From NCBI GenBank assembly GCA_030448105.1, contig JAUJNP010000003.1, positions 1 to 64,000 on the forward strand: a stretch of DNA of 64,000 nucleotides, given 5' to 3'. The notes beneath the pieces were generated by a model. The model was not told the origin of the DNA, did not search any database, and was given only the letters and a program-made list of their open reading frames with translations. Of the stretch, positions 1 to 9,283 are shown in pieces (the first letter of the stretch is position 1; each line of letters begins with the position of its first letter). The DNA comes from Acidimicrobiales bacterium (lineage in GTDB: Bacteria > Actinomycetota > Acidimicrobiia > Acidimicrobiales > Iamiaceae). The position numbers and the translations under genes were made by a program.

Positions 1-791
1 CGGCCCCCGATGGGGCGCAGGTCCCGCGTGGTGGTCATGACCGGGTAGGCGTTGACCAGGGCCCAGCTGTAGGGGTGGGTCGCGCCGGAGACGACCAGGT
101 CGGTCTCGCCCACCTCCATGGCCTCCCCGGCGTAGAGGACCATGCACCGGTCGGCCAGGCGGGCGGCGTCGGGCAGGTCGTGGGAGATGACCACCAGGGC
201 GAAGCCCCGTCGGCCGGCGAGGGCGCGGATGCGTTCGACCAGCTGGCTCCGCGTCGAGGGGTCCAGGCCGGCGGTGGGCTCGTCGAGCACCACGAGCGGG
301 GGGTCGAGGGCCAGGACCATGGCCAGGGCGGCCCGGCGCCGCTCGCCCCCCGAGAGCTGGTGGGGGAAGCGGTCGAGGAGGCGGGCGTCGAGCAGCACCT
401 CCTCGGCCAGCTCCGCCGCCCGCCGTCGCGCCGCCCCTGCGCCCAGGCCTCGACGGTCCCGCAGCGGCTCGGCCACCTGGGTTCCCACCGGGGTGACCGG
501 GTTGAACGGCGCCCCCTGCAGGGCGAGGGCGACGGTCGACCACCGCAGGCGCCGCAGGAGGTCGGGGGAGGTGCCCAGCATCTGGTGGCCCTCGATCCGC
601 ACGCTGCCCCGCGCCTCGGGCGGCTGCACGAGCCCGGCCAGGCAGTGGGCGAGGGTCGTCTTGCCGGCGCCGCTCTCACCCACTATGGCCAGCGACTGGC
701 CGTGCTCGAGGGTGAAGCTCACACCCCGCAGGGCGTCCACGCCGTCACTGAACCCCACCCGCAGGTCGGTGACCTCGAGCAGCGGGGTCAC
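1..791 (-). CDS. ABC transporter ATP-binding protein, peptide/nickel type (3' end outside window)
   Basis: This is the cytoplasmic ATPase that powers import through the two permeases encoded just upstream. The GTG start at 791 overlaps the stop of the neighbouring permease gene (GTGA), so the genes are translationally coupled. Visible motifs are Walker A GESGAGKTT (residues 38-46), a Q-loop ALQGAPFNP, the signature LSGGE, Walker B VVLDEPTAGLD and the H-loop SHD. These are typical of the DppD/OppD family. The frame stays open to the window edge, so the C-terminus is missing. The substrate (oligopeptide, nickel or other) cannot be told because no binding protein is present here. Confidence 0.88.
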   Translation of the reverse strand, partial: MTPLLEVTDLRVGFSDGVDALRGVSFTLEHGQSLAIVGESGAGKTTLAHCLAGLVQPPEARGSVRIEGHQMLGTSPDLLRRLRWSTVALALQGAPFNPVTPVGTQVAEPLRDRRGLGAGAARRRAAELAEEVLLDARLLDRFPHQLSGGERRRAALAMVLALDPPLVVLDEPTAGLDPSTRSQLVERIRALAGRRGFALVVISHDLPDAARLADRCMVLYAGEAMEVGETDLVVSGATHPYSWALVNAYPVMTTTRDLRPIGG

Positions 792-1636
792 GCCTGGACC
801 CTCCGGTTGAACCGGGGCTCGAGGCCCACACCCACGAAGGTGAAGCCGAGCACCGCCGCCGTGATGGCCAGGCCGGCGGGCAGCACCCACCACGTCCACA
901 AGCCGCTGAAGTAGATGCCCTGGGTGTCCAGGGCACGGTTGAGCATGAGACCCCAGCTCACGCCGGTGGGGTCCCCGAGCCCGAGGAAGGCCAGCGCCGC
1001 CTCGATCCCGATGGCGATCCCCGACCAGGTGACGAACGCGACCACCAGGAATGGGGCCAGGGCGGGGACGAGGTGGCGGCGGCACACGTAGAGCGCGCCG
1101 CTACCGAAGCCGCGGCTGGCGGCGACGAAACCGCGGGAGCGCAGGCTGAGGGTCTGGCTCCGCAGGAGGCGGGCGACGGGTGGCCATCCGATGACGCCGA
1201 TGACACCGATCACGACCACCCGGCTGGGTCCCGCCAACGAACCCACCAGGATGAGCAGGGGCAGCACAGGGAGCGCCAGGAACACCACCGCCAGCCGCGC
1301 CACCAGCCGGTCGAGCGTCCCCCCGATGAGCGCGGGGACCACGCCGAGGAACGTCCCCAGGGCCACGACGAGGGAGGCGGCGCCGAGGGCCACCTCCAGT
1401 GAGGCCCGCGCTCCCCAGATCACCTGGGAGAGGATGTCCTGGCCGATGTCGTTCGTGCCGAGCAGGTGCTCGGCCGACGGGCGTTCGAACGAGTCGCCGG
1501 ACAGCGCGCGAGGGTCGTAGGGCGCGAGGACCGGCGCCAACAGGGCGACCAGGGCCAGCGAGCCCAGCATCGCCAGCCCGATGACCAGGAGCGCTGACCG
1601 GCGCGGGCGGGGGTCGGTCCGGGGTTCGGCGCTCAC
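788..1636 (-). CDS. ABC transporter permease, DppC/OppC family
   Basis: Inner-membrane permease of 282 aa, the second membrane subunit of the peptide/nickel-type importer. It has one N-terminal membrane helix, the family segment containing SAEHLLGTNDIGQD near residue 55 and several further helices. The EAA-like cytoplasmic loop is near ASRGFGSGALYVCRRHLVPA, where the ATPase docks. I chose GTG at 1636 because it overlaps the stop of the upstream permease gene (GTGA); an in-frame extension to 1723 would lie inside that gene. The gene also overlaps the downstream ATPase start, making a tight three-gene operon. Confidence 0.9.
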   Translation of the reverse strand: MSAEPRTDPRPRRSALLVIGLAMLGSLALVALLAPVLAPYDPRALSGDSFERPSAEHLLGTNDIGQDILSQVIWGARASLEVALGAASLVVALGTFLGVVPALIGGTLDRLVARLAVVFLALPVLPLLILVGSLAGPSRVVVIGVIGVIGWPPVARLLRSQTLSLRSRGFVAASRGFGSGALYVCRRHLVPALAPFLVVAFVTWSGIAIGIEAALAFLGLGDPTGVSWGLMLNRALDTQGIYFSGLWTWWVLPAGLAITAAVLGFTFVGVGLEPRFNRRVQA

Positions 1637-2610
1637 CCCACGGTCCTCGGGTCCAGTAGGCGGTAGAGGAGGTCGGCCAGCGCGTTGACGGAGACGACGA
1701 TCACCGTGGTGACGAGGAAGCACCCCTGGATGACCGGGTAGTCACGTGCTCCGATCGACTCGAAGAGCAACCGCCCGAGCCCGGGATAGGCGAACACCCG
1801 CTCCACCAGGATGTCGCCGGTGATGGCGAAGCCGAGCTGGATGGCGCTGAGGCTGACCACCGGCAGCAGTGCGTTGCGGGCGGCGTAGCGGTACTTCAGC
1901 CGGCGCTCGGCCAGCCCCTTGGCCCGACCGAGGAGCAGGTAGTCGGCGCCGAGCTCGCCGACCACCCCCGCCCGCATCACCAGGTAGTGGCCGGCGGCCA
2001 GCCCCACCGCCAGCACGGTGGCGGGAAGGACCAGGTGGTGGGCGACGTCGGCCACCTGCCCGACCGGGCTGAGCTCGGCGAAGGGCGTGCGCGCGCCGGC
2101 CAGCGGGAACCAGTCCAGCTTGACCGCGAAGACGAACAGCGCCAAGGACCCGAGCAGGAACGTGGGGAACTCCCGCAGGCCGAGGAACACCCCGAGCAGG
2201 CCGCGGTCCACCCGCTTCCCCCGACGCCAGCCGGCGTGCACGCCGGCCACCATCCCCACCACGGTGGCCGCCGCCGTCGCACTGCCCACGAGGAGGAGCG
2301 ACCACGGGAGCCGGTCCCGCAGGGCGTCACGCACAGGGGCGTTGGTGCGGATGGACGTGCCGAGGTCGCCCCGCACCAGCCCGCCGAGGTAGCGCCCGTA
2401 CTGGGCCAGCAGCGGCTGGTCGAGGCCGTAGTAGTCGGCCAGCTCGGCGCGGGTGTTCTCGTCGTCGATGTAGGTGGTCGAGCTGCGGCTGAGGAGGGCG
2501 TCGATGGGATCCCCGGGCATGGCCCGAGGGAGGAAGAAGTTCAGCGTGACGAGGAGGAACAGAGTGGCCGCGTAGGAGAGCACGGACCCCGGGAGAGACC
2601 GGGCCTCCAT
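1633..2610 (-). CDS. ABC transporter permease, DppB/OppB family
   Basis: Inner-membrane permease of 325 aa and first gene of the minus-strand importer operon seen here. The N-terminus has a membrane helix followed by the family motif FFLPRAMPGDPIDALL, and the C-terminus ends with the usual LLDPRTVG. Between them are about six helices and an EAA-like loop (GRAKGLAERRLKYRYAARNA). It is coupled by stop-start overlap to the DppC-like permease. The upstream gene is a hydroxylase ending 18 bases before the ATG, so a promoter would have to lie inside or before that gene. No solute-binding protein gene is in the window. Confidence 0.9.
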   Translation of the reverse strand: MEARSLPGSVLSYAATLFLLVTLNFFLPRAMPGDPIDALLSRSSTTYIDDENTRAELADYYGLDQPLLAQYGRYLGGLVRGDLGTSIRTNAPVRDALRDRLPWSLLLVGSATAAATVVGMVAGVHAGWRRGKRVDRGLLGVFLGLREFPTFLLGSLALFVFAVKLDWFPLAGARTPFAELSPVGQVADVAHHLVLPATVLAVGLAAGHYLVMRAGVVGELGADYLLLGRAKGLAERRLKYRYAARNALLPVVSLSAIQLGFAITGDILVERVFAYPGLGRLLFESIGARDYPVIQGCFLVTTVIVVSVNALADLLYRLLDPRTVG

Positions 2611-2628
2611 GGCCCCCCTGCCGGGCCC

Positions 2629-3939
2629 TCAGGACCGGCCGGCGGCCGGAGCGGGCTGGGCGCGGGCGGCACGGCGGTCGTAGGCCCAACCCGGCCCCCG
2701 CAGCACGAAGCCGAGGCGCTCCCGCCAGCTGGTGGAGTGGCGAACGTCGGAGAGCATGTCGGCGTGCTCGTGGGTGGCGATGCGCACGGGGTTGAACGAG
2801 CGGATGTTCTTGGTGAGGCCGTAGACGACCGGCTCGTCGTCGTCCTCGCGCTCGAACGTCCCGAACAGACGGTCCCAGAGGATCAGGATGCTGCCGTGGT
2901 TGCGGTCGAGGTACCGACGGTTGCTGCCATGGTGGACCCGGTGGTGCGACGGCGTGTTCAACACCTCCTCGGCGGGGCCCAGCTTCGGTATGGCGTCGGT
3001 GTGCACCCAGAACTGGTACAGCAGGTTGACCCCCCGCGCCGTCTCGATCACCTCGGGCCGCACGCCGAGCAGGGCCAGCGCCCCGTAGGGGAGGAAGGCG
3101 CCGAAGGCGTCGGCCACCGGCTGGCGCAGCGCGGTGGAGAGGTTGTAGCGCTCGCTCGAGTGGTGCACCACGTGGATGGCCCACAGCCAGCGGCTCTCGT
3201 GCATCAGGCGGTGGTTCCAGTAGTAGATGAAGTCCCACGCCACGACCGCACCGGCCACGGCAAGGGGCCCCCGCCCGAGGTCGCGCACCACCCGGCGGTC
3301 CCAGAGGCGCCGGCCGGCGGTCTTGGACGCCCACGTGGTGGTCACGGCCACCCCCCCGGCCGCGACGGCGGTGAGGCCGGCCGACGAGCTGACGGTGCGG
3401 GCCAGGCGGGCCAGGCGGCGTCGAGCCTCCCGCCCTGCCGACGGCTGCGGGCGGGCGGCGTCGCCGTGTTCGACTTCGCCAGCGCCAGCGCCAGCGCCAT
3501 CGCCATCGCCGGCGCCATCGCCGGCGCTGTCGGAGCGGGCGGGCGCGGGAAGCTCCCCGGCCAGGGGGAGGGGGCCGGCCCCGGTGCGGGCCAGGACGTC
3601 GGCCGCGGTGGTGACGGCGGCGGCGCCCAGCGCGGTGGCCACCAGCGCCTTGCCGTACCGGCCCCGGCCCGGCGTGAGAGGTCCGAGCAGTCGGGGCATC
3701 ACCATCGGGGCGATGAGGCTGCCCACGCCCATCGACAGGCTGGCGATGGTGTCGCGCCGCTCGTAGTCGCCGGGCGAAGGGCCACGCTCGGCCGCCCGGC
3801 GCTTGAGCCAGAGGTGCTCAGCACCCATGCCGCCGAAGTACGCGGGAATGGCCAGCACGGTGAGGTCCACGGACCACAGAGCCTTGCCGATCACCGGCCG
3901 CTCGAGCCACTCGCCCCCTGGCTGGGCGAGGATGGTCAC
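2629..3939 (-). CDS. Sterol desaturase / fatty acid hydroxylase family protein
   Basis: Membrane-bound di-iron oxygenase of about 436 aa. The histidine clusters expected for iron binding are all present: HRLMH, HVVHHSS and HHRVHH, in the C-terminal half. The protein has hydrophobic N-terminal segments, then a low-complexity stretch rich in Gly, Ala and Asp (about residues 140-160), then the catalytic part beginning near AWDFIYYWNHRLMH. The family hydroxylates or desaturates lipids and sterols; the substrate here is unknown. I chose GTG at 3939 because longer starts would overlap the divergent enoyl-CoA hydratase gene that begins at 3967. The 27-base gap leaves little room for separate promoters. 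Confidence 0.85.
   Translation of the reverse strand: MTILAQPGGEWLERPVIGKALWSVDLTVLAIPAYFGGMGAEHLWLKRRAAERGPSPGDYERRDTIASLSMGVGSLIAPMVMPRLLGPLTPGRGRYGKALVATALGAAAVTTAADVLARTGAGPLPLAGELPAPARSDSAGDGAGDGDGAGAGAGEVEHGDAARPQPSAGREARRRLARLARTVSSSAGLTAVAAGGVAVTTTWASKTAGRRLWDRRVVRDLGRGPLAVAGAVVAWDFIYYWNHRLMHESRWLWAIHVVHHSSERYNLSTALRQPVADAFGAFLPYGALALLGVRPEVIETARGVNLLYQFWVHTDAIPKLGPAEEVLNTPSHHRVHHGSNRRYLDRNHGSILILWDRLFGTFEREDDDEPVVYGLTKNIRSFNPVRIATHEHADMLSDVRHSTSWRERLGFVLRGPGWAYDRRAARAQPAPAAGRS
3478..3527. repeat. Hexanucleotide tandem repeat inside the hydroxylase gene
   Basis: About eight units of a 6-base motif (gccagc, gccatc or gccggc) lie back to back. Read on the minus strand they encode alternating Gly/Asp/Ala residues between the N-terminal membrane part and the catalytic part of the hydroxylase. 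Because the unit is two codons long, changes in copy number keep the frame. Confidence 0.7.
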
Positions 3940-3966
3940 CTGCCCGCGCGACCACCCGGAGACGCC

Positions 3967-4766
3967 ATGACCGACCGCTACGCCGACTTCGGTGACCTCA
4001 CCTTCGACCGGCCCGCGTCGGGTGCTGCGCATCACCCTCGACGGCCCTGGGCTCAACGCTGTCGACCACGCCGTGCACCGCCAGTTGGCCGACGTGTGGC
4101 TCGCCGTGGACCGCGACCCTGATGGTCGCCCTCCTCCAGGGAGCCGGGAAGGCGTTCTCGGCCGGCGGCAGCTTCGAGCTGCTCGAGGACCTGATGGCCG
4201 ACTACGCCGTGCGCACCCGGGTGATGCGCGAGGCGCGTGACCTCGTGTTCAACGTCATCAACTGCTCCAAGCCGATCGTGTCGGCGATCCACGGCCCGGC
4301 GGTGGGCGCGGGGCTGGTGGCCGGCATCCTCGCCGACGTCTCGGTTGTGGCCCGCAGCGCCCGCATCATCGATGGCCACACCCGCCTCGGCGTCACCGCC
4401 GGCGACCACGCCGCCATCTGCTGGCCGCTGCTGTGCGGCATGGCCAAGGCCAAGTACTACTTGCTGACCTGCGACACCCTCACCGGTGAAGAGGCGGAGC
4501 GGATCGGGCTGGTGTCGCTGTGCGTCGAGGACGACGGGGTGCACGACCGGGCCCTGGCGGTGGCCACCCAGCTGGCCGGCGGCGCCCGGTCGGCCATCCG
4601 TTGGACCAAGCAGGCCCTCAACAACTGGTACCGGGCCCAGTCGGCCATCCTCGACGCATCCCTCGCCTACGAGTTCTACGGCTTCTCCGGCCCCGATGCC
4701 CGCGAGGGGCTCGCTTCTCACACCGAGAAGCGGGAGCCGCGCTTCTCGGGTCCCGCCGCGGAGTGA
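3967..4766 (+). pseudogene. Enoyl-CoA hydratase/isomerase family protein, two frameshifts
   Basis: Crotonase-fold enzyme of fatty-acid beta-oxidation or a related acyl-CoA pathway. The N-terminus [19 protein letters not shown] reads from ATG 3967. The expected continuation [16 protein letters not shown] reads one frame later from about 4018. The core from [15 protein letters not shown] reads in the third frame from about 4122 to the stop. Both steps are equivalent to one extra base. The oxyanion-hole segment AFSAGGSFE and the GPAVGAGLV region are intact. As written only 4122..4766 (214 aa) would be translated, lacking the first strands. Sequencing error and true inactivation are both possible. 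Confidence 0.75.
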
Positions 4767-4834
4767 GGGGCTGCTCGTTTCGAGCTGGTGCTGGGGGGCA
4801 GCGGACGGTCACGACGAACAGGAGCGAAAGAGAC

Positions 4835-5389
4835 ATGGCCGACACCACGCAGGGCTCCCAGGACGCCGTCGACTTCCTGCTGGAGCAGCACGAGGAGATC
4901 CGCCGGCTGTTCGCCTCCGTGCGGGGCGCCACCGGCGAGTCCGGCCGTGATGCGTTCCAGTGCCTGGTCCGCCTGCTGGCCGTGCACGAGACGGCCGAGG
5001 AGATGGCGGTGCACCCCGCCGCTCGGGCCGCCGACGGCGGCGACGCGGTGGTCGAGGAGCGCCTGGCCGAGGAGTCGGCGGCGAAGCAGGCCCTGGCCGA
5101 CCTCGAGAAGCTCGAGCTCGGCTCGGCCGAGTTCCTCGCGCAGCTCGACGTGGTGGAGCAGGCGGTGCTGGCCCATGCCGAGCAGGAGGAACAGGTCGAG
5201 TTCCCGCTGCTCCGCGAGCTGCACGACGACGCCACTCTGGAGCGCATGAAGGCGGCGGTGCAGGTGGCCGAGGCGACCGCGCCCACCCACCCGCACCCCC
5301 ATGGGCCCGAGAGCGCCATCGGCAACCTCGTGGTCGGGCCGTTCGTGGCCATCGCCGACCGGGTTCGCGACGCCCTCAAGGGCCGGTAG
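4835..5389 (+). CDS. Hemerythrin HHE domain-containing protein
   Basis: Cytoplasmic protein of 184 aa with the four-helix hemerythrin-like fold. The first metal-ligand motif appears as EQHEEIRRLF near residue 17, the next as LAVHETAEE near residue 48, and a later one as LAHAEQEEQVEFP near residue 113. Such proteins bind a di-iron site and are linked to oxygen, NO or iron handling, or act as sensors. ATG 4835 is preceded by ggagc about 10 bases upstream. The 3' end overlaps the convergent DUF2071 gene by 14 bases. A second hemerythrin-like gene is at 46.4 kb. Confidence 0.88.
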   Translation: MADTTQGSQDAVDFLLEQHEEIRRLFASVRGATGESGRDAFQCLVRLLAVHETAEEMAVHPAARAADGGDAVVEERLAEESAAKQALADLEKLELGSAEFLAQLDVVEQAVLAHAEQEEQVEFPLLRELHDDATLERMKAAVQVAEATAPTHPHPHGPESAIGNLVVGPFVAIADRVRDALKGR

Positions 5390-6140
5390 GGCGCCCCGGG
5401 ACGGTTGCGGCCGGCCCGCCGGACCGGGCGGCCACGGGGCGGGGCGGGCCGAGGCGGACCGACACCCCTGGGGACCAGTGCACCACCGGCGCCCCCGTGG
5501 GGTAGAGCCCGAGCGCGGCCAGGAGGTTCTCCTCGAGGTCGAGCACCTTGGCCTGATGCAAGGGCCACCGCTCGTGCTGGACCGCGGCGGCCGCCAGGGC
5601 AGGGCCGCTCCGGCTGATCGACCGCCACCGCCCGGTCAGGTGGTGGTGCCAGGCGGGTAGGCCGGTCGCCGCGCCCCCGGGACGGACCCGGATGTCGTGG
5701 CCCACCGTGCCCGTGCCCGTGGACCGGCGGCTCAGGTAGCGGACCTCCCCGTCGTGGCGTTCGATCGACATCGACGCTCGGTGGTAGGGCACGCCGTAGA
5801 ACAGCCGGCCGCCCACCGCGGTGGGCCAGCTGGCCACCTCGAGGTCGAGGAAGCGCAGGCCCTCGGCCCCACCCGCGGTGCGCACGTAGGTCCGCACGTT
5901 GGTCTCGGGGAAGTGCGACAGGCCCGGGATCACCGGCACGAAGGGGGGGCGCACGTCGTCCATCTGCATGGGGGTCAGCCCCACCCACGCCCGGCCGTCC
6001 ACCAGGTCGAGTTCGAGCTCGGAGGGCAGGAGGGACCGGAGCTGGGTGGGCTCCACCTCCCAGTGCACGAACAGGACCTCGCACCAGCGCTGGAGGAGGA
6101 CCGGCGTTCGTACCCGCTCCTCCGGAATGGCGCCGCTCAC
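5376..6140 (-). CDS. DUF2071 family protein (YqjF-like)
   Basis: Protein of 254 aa resembling DUF2071. The diagnostic segments are the N-terminal LLQRWCEVLFVHWEVEP, then LLPSELELDLVDGRAWVGL, PGLSHFPETNVRTYVR and the C-terminal HQAKVLDLEENLLAALGL. The function of the family is not established. The chosen GTG start at 6140 overlaps the stop of the sulfotransferase gene (GTGA), indicating co-translation. The C-terminal 20 residues are rich in Pro, Arg and Gly and unlike the core, perhaps because the stop lies in the overlap with the hemerythrin gene. Confidence 0.82.
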   Translation of the reverse strand: MSGAIPEERVRTPVLLQRWCEVLFVHWEVEPTQLRSLLPSELELDLVDGRAWVGLTPMQMDDVRPPFVPVIPGLSHFPETNVRTYVRTAGGAEGLRFLDLEVASWPTAVGGRLFYGVPYHRASMSIERHDGEVRYLSRRSTGTGTVGHDIRVRPGGAATGLPAWHHHLTGRWRSISRSGPALAAAAVQHERWPLHQAKVLDLEENLLAALGLYPTGAPVVHWSPGVSVRLGPPRPVAARSGGPAATVPGRPTGP

Positions 6141-7096
6141 CCCGACCACCCTCTCCGCCGGGCCCGCCCCGGCGCCAACGGGTAGCCGTAGCGCGCCAGG
6201 AGGGGCAGCGCGGGGAGGGTGGCCAGCCGGGCATCGGCGCTCGACATCCCGCTCGCCCACTCCACGTCGGCCTGCACCGGGCGCATGCCCCGGAAGCGGT
6301 CGGGGTTGCCGGCGAGCAGGTGCTGGCCGGCGATGCCGACGGGGCCAGCCTGGCTCTGGTCACCACCTCCGGCCGGCGCGGCACGGTCGACGATCTCCGA
6401 CACCACCCGCTCGGGGGCGGCGACCACGTCCTCGTAGCGCACCCGGTGCAGGCGCCGGCCGAGGAGGATCTCCACGGCCAGGTTCCAGACCAACCACATG
6501 GCCGAGGCCGCCAGCGGGCCGAAGCGCCGCATCGTCTCCTCGGCGTCGCCGGCCCCGGCCGGGTCCTCCCCAGTCGCCTTGGTGCGCCCCCACGAGAAGG
6601 CGACGGCGCGGGGATCACGGACCAGGTGTACGGCGCGCACGTCCGGGGAGCGGCAGAGGCGGTCCGCCTCGAACGGGTGCTTGGAGATGTCGACCAGGGC
6701 GCGGGCCCCCGTCACCTCGAAGGCGGCGGCGTACACCCGGCGATAGCAGGCCACGTAGCGCTCCATGGCGGGGTCACGGCGCCCGAGGAGGCGACGGACG
6801 GCTAGGCGGGGGAAGTAGCGGGTGCGGAGGCGGCGGTGCAGCGCGCGCGCCTCTTCGGCCTCGGCGCGGGTGATGCCGCTGCGCCGGATCACCTCCGACC
6901 AGAGGGGACACGCATCGGCGGGCTGGCCACAGCTGCAGGGCCGCCCCTCGAGCATCCCGCGGTCCCACAGCGAGCGCACCTCGCCGAGGGCCACGATCCC
7001 CGGGACCGAGCTCAGCAGGTGGGCCAGCAGGGTGCTCCCCGACCGCCCCCACCCGGCGACGTAGAGGACCGAGCCGTCGGCGGCGGTCGCGGTCAC
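6137..7096 (-). CDS. Sulfotransferase family protein
   Basis: Protein of 319 aa that would transfer sulfate from PAPS to an unknown acceptor. The 5'-phosphosulfate loop is GWGRSGSTLLAHLL near residue 16, and the 3'-phosphate-binding segment is HLVRDPRAVAFSW near residue 155. The RYEDVVAAPERVV segment near residue 220 is also usual for bacterial sulfotransferases. A Cys cluster (CSCGQPADACPLW) near residue 54 is common in actinobacterial members. The GTG start at 7096 follows a 186-base region shared with the divergent HD-GYP gene. It is coupled to the DUF2071 gene downstream. Confidence 0.88.
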   Translation of the reverse strand: MTATAADGSVLYVAGWGRSGSTLLAHLLSSVPGIVALGEVRSLWDRGMLEGRPCSCGQPADACPLWSEVIRRSGITRAEAEEARALHRRLRTRYFPRLAVRRLLGRRDPAMERYVACYRRVYAAAFEVTGARALVDISKHPFEADRLCRSPDVRAVHLVRDPRAVAFSWGRTKATGEDPAGAGDAEETMRRFGPLAASAMWLVWNLAVEILLGRRLHRVRYEDVVAAPERVVSEIVDRAAPAGGGDQSQAGPVGIAGQHLLAGNPDRFRGMRPVQADVEWASGMSSADARLATLPALPLLARYGYPLAPGRARRRGWSG

Positions 7097-7282
7097 GGCT
7101 GCGCCAAGACGTGGGTGGAGCGCGGTCCCGGCACGGACGGCAGGGTAGAGGCTCGGCCGGCGCCTACGGGGCGAGCCTCCCCTGGTCGCAGCGGGGACCG
7201 GCCCCACTCGGCCCTTCACCACGGACAGTGGTGCTTCCAATGCACCCGTGCACAGCGCGTGACCACGTGGCACGCTGGCGTC

Positions 7283-9227
7283 GTGACGCAGAGCGAACGG
7301 TGGGCCAGCCGGCCGGTGGCCGCCATCGTCTTGAAGACCATGGTGGTGGTGGTCCCCCTCAGCGCCGCCATCCTGGTCAGCCTGGCCCTGGCGGCCACGC
7401 TGCCGGTGCCGGGCTCCCGGCCCGGGCTCCTGCTCTGGTGGAGCGCCATCCTCGCCGCCTCCGGGCTCACCCTCATCGCCGGCGAGGCGGTGGCCCGCCG
7501 GGTGCTGCCGCTCGTCACCCTCCTGCGCCTCTCGCTGCTGTTCCCGGGCGAAGCCCCGTCGCGGCTGCGGGTCGTCGGCCGCAGCTCGCGCCGGCACCTC
7601 GAGACCGTCTCCGAGCGGGTCCGCCAGGAGGGCCTCGGGCCCGACGCCGCCGGAGCGGCGACCACCCTCATCGGCCTCGTCGCCGCCCTCGACGTGCACG
7701 ATCGGCGCACCCGGGGCCACTCCGAGCGGGTTCGGACCTACGCCGACCTGATGGCCCAACAGCTCCACCTCACCGAAGAGGACACCGACCGCCTCCGCTG
7801 GGCCGCCCTGCTCCACGACATCGGAAAGCTCAACGTGCCCCTCGAGGTGCTCAACAAGCCCGGCCGCCTCACCGAGGAGGAGTGGGCGCTGATCCACCGC
7901 CACCCCGGTGACGGCTACGAGATGCTCGGCGCGCTGCGCGAGTGGCTCGGCCCGATGGCGCTGGTCGTGCTCGAGCACCACGAGCGCTGGGACGGCAACG
8001 GGTATCCCGCGGGTCTGGCGGGCGACGACATCTCGCTCGGTGCCCGGTTGGTGTCGGTGACCGACTCCTACGACGTGATGACTTCGGTGCGGGCCTACCA
8101 ACCCAGGCCCCGGACGCCCGAGGCGGCCCGCGACGAGCTGGTGCGGTGCTCGGGCGCACAGTTCGATCCCCGGGTCGTCCGCTGCTTCTTGAACGTGAGC
8201 ACCCGGCGGCTCTGGACCATCCTCGGCCCGTTGGCGTGGCTGGCGCAGATCCCGTTCGTGGGTCGGGCGGCGGGCGCGTTGGGCTTCCCCGGGGTGCCGT
8301 CCGGGCGGCCGCTGCCGGGACGGGCGGCGGCGACGGCAGCCCTCGTGGTCGCCCTCCTCGGCGGCATGGTGGGCATCGTCGGTGAACCCGACGAGATGGC
8401 CTCGGCCGAAAGCGGTGCCCACCGCGCCTCGGCCCGCAGTAGCGCCGTCGGCACCGCCGGGCACACCCGCCCACCGTCGACGAGGCCCTCGTGGTCCTCC
8501 TCGTCGCGACGCGAGGACACCCGGGGCGCGGGGGCGGCGACCGACGAAGGCCCACTGGCAGGCGGCTCCCGCGGGGACGCGGCCGCCCGGCCGTCGACGA
8601 GAGCGGGCCGCTCCGGGCCCGTCACCACCTCCCCCCGCCCCGCCCCCCGCGGCCCCCCCCCCGCGCCGCCCCCCCCCGCCGCGGCGGCGCCGCCCGCCGG
8701 GGCCGTCGCCGTCTCTCGCCGGGCCGCCCGCCCCGCCCGCCCCGCCTCGGGCGACCGCTCCCTCCGGCCCGCCGGCGGTGACCGCTCCCCGCGGGGCCAC
8801 CGGCCCCCCCGCCGTGGCCCGCCCGGCGCCGTCGCCCACCGGGCCCAGCACCGCCGCCCGCCCCGGACCCGAGCCACCGCCCGCCCCGCCGCCACCGGGC
8901 CGGCCGCCACCGGGCCGGCCGCCACCTTCGCCGTGTGCCGGCCTCCGACGCCCGCCCCACGCCGCGCCCGACACCACCACCGTCGCCCTGCGGGGCACGG
9001 TCCGCATAGACGTCCTCGCCAACGACCACGACCCCGACCACCTTCTGGTGCGGTCCACCCTGTCGCTCCAGTCGTCTCCGCACCACGGCCGGGCGACGGC
9101 GGCCGCCGGCAGGATCAGCTACACGTCCGGGGTGGGCCGCAACGGCGCCGACTCGTTCCAGTACCAGATCCGCGACCGGTGCGGGCGGACCTTCCACGGC
9201 GTCGTGTCGGTCCACATCCGTCGCTGA
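7283..9227 (+). CDS. Membrane HD-GYP phosphodiesterase with C-terminal Ig-like domain (apparent frameshift)
   Basis: Predicted cyclic-di-GMP phosphodiesterase. Two N-terminal membrane helices (about residues 10-38 and 44-75) precede an HD-GYP domain with HSERVR, LLHDIGKLNVP (about residue 176) and HHERWDGNGYP (about residue 232). A further helix lies near residues 345-367. After it comes a Pro/Arg/Ala-rich linker. In the frame ending at 9227 there is then a tandem-95/cadherin-like Ig domain (RIDVLANDHDPD, later NGADSFQYQIRD). Linker and Ig domain are one base out of frame, most simply explained by an extra C in the C-runs at 8653-8662 or 8669-8677. Read without correction the frame runs into the DUF3263 gene. 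The Ig domain would be outside the membrane. Confidence 0.72.
8653..8677. repeat. Paired long poly-C tracts in the HD-GYP gene
   Basis: There are ten consecutive C at 8653-8662 and nine at 8669-8677, with shorter C6 runs just upstream. They encode part of the proline-rich linker. The reading frames on either side are offset by one base, so this is the likely site of the frameshift. Confidence 0.8.
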
Positions 9228-9283
9228 GCCTCGCCGCCGAGGGTCCTTGCATCGCCGCAGGCGGGGCACCACCCTGGGGGGCG

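Noticed and set aside
1987-4122. 711-codon plus-strand frame opposite the permease and hydroxylase
   Set aside because: Its composition is that of a shadow frame, and the opposite strand carries membrane-permease and His-box motifs.
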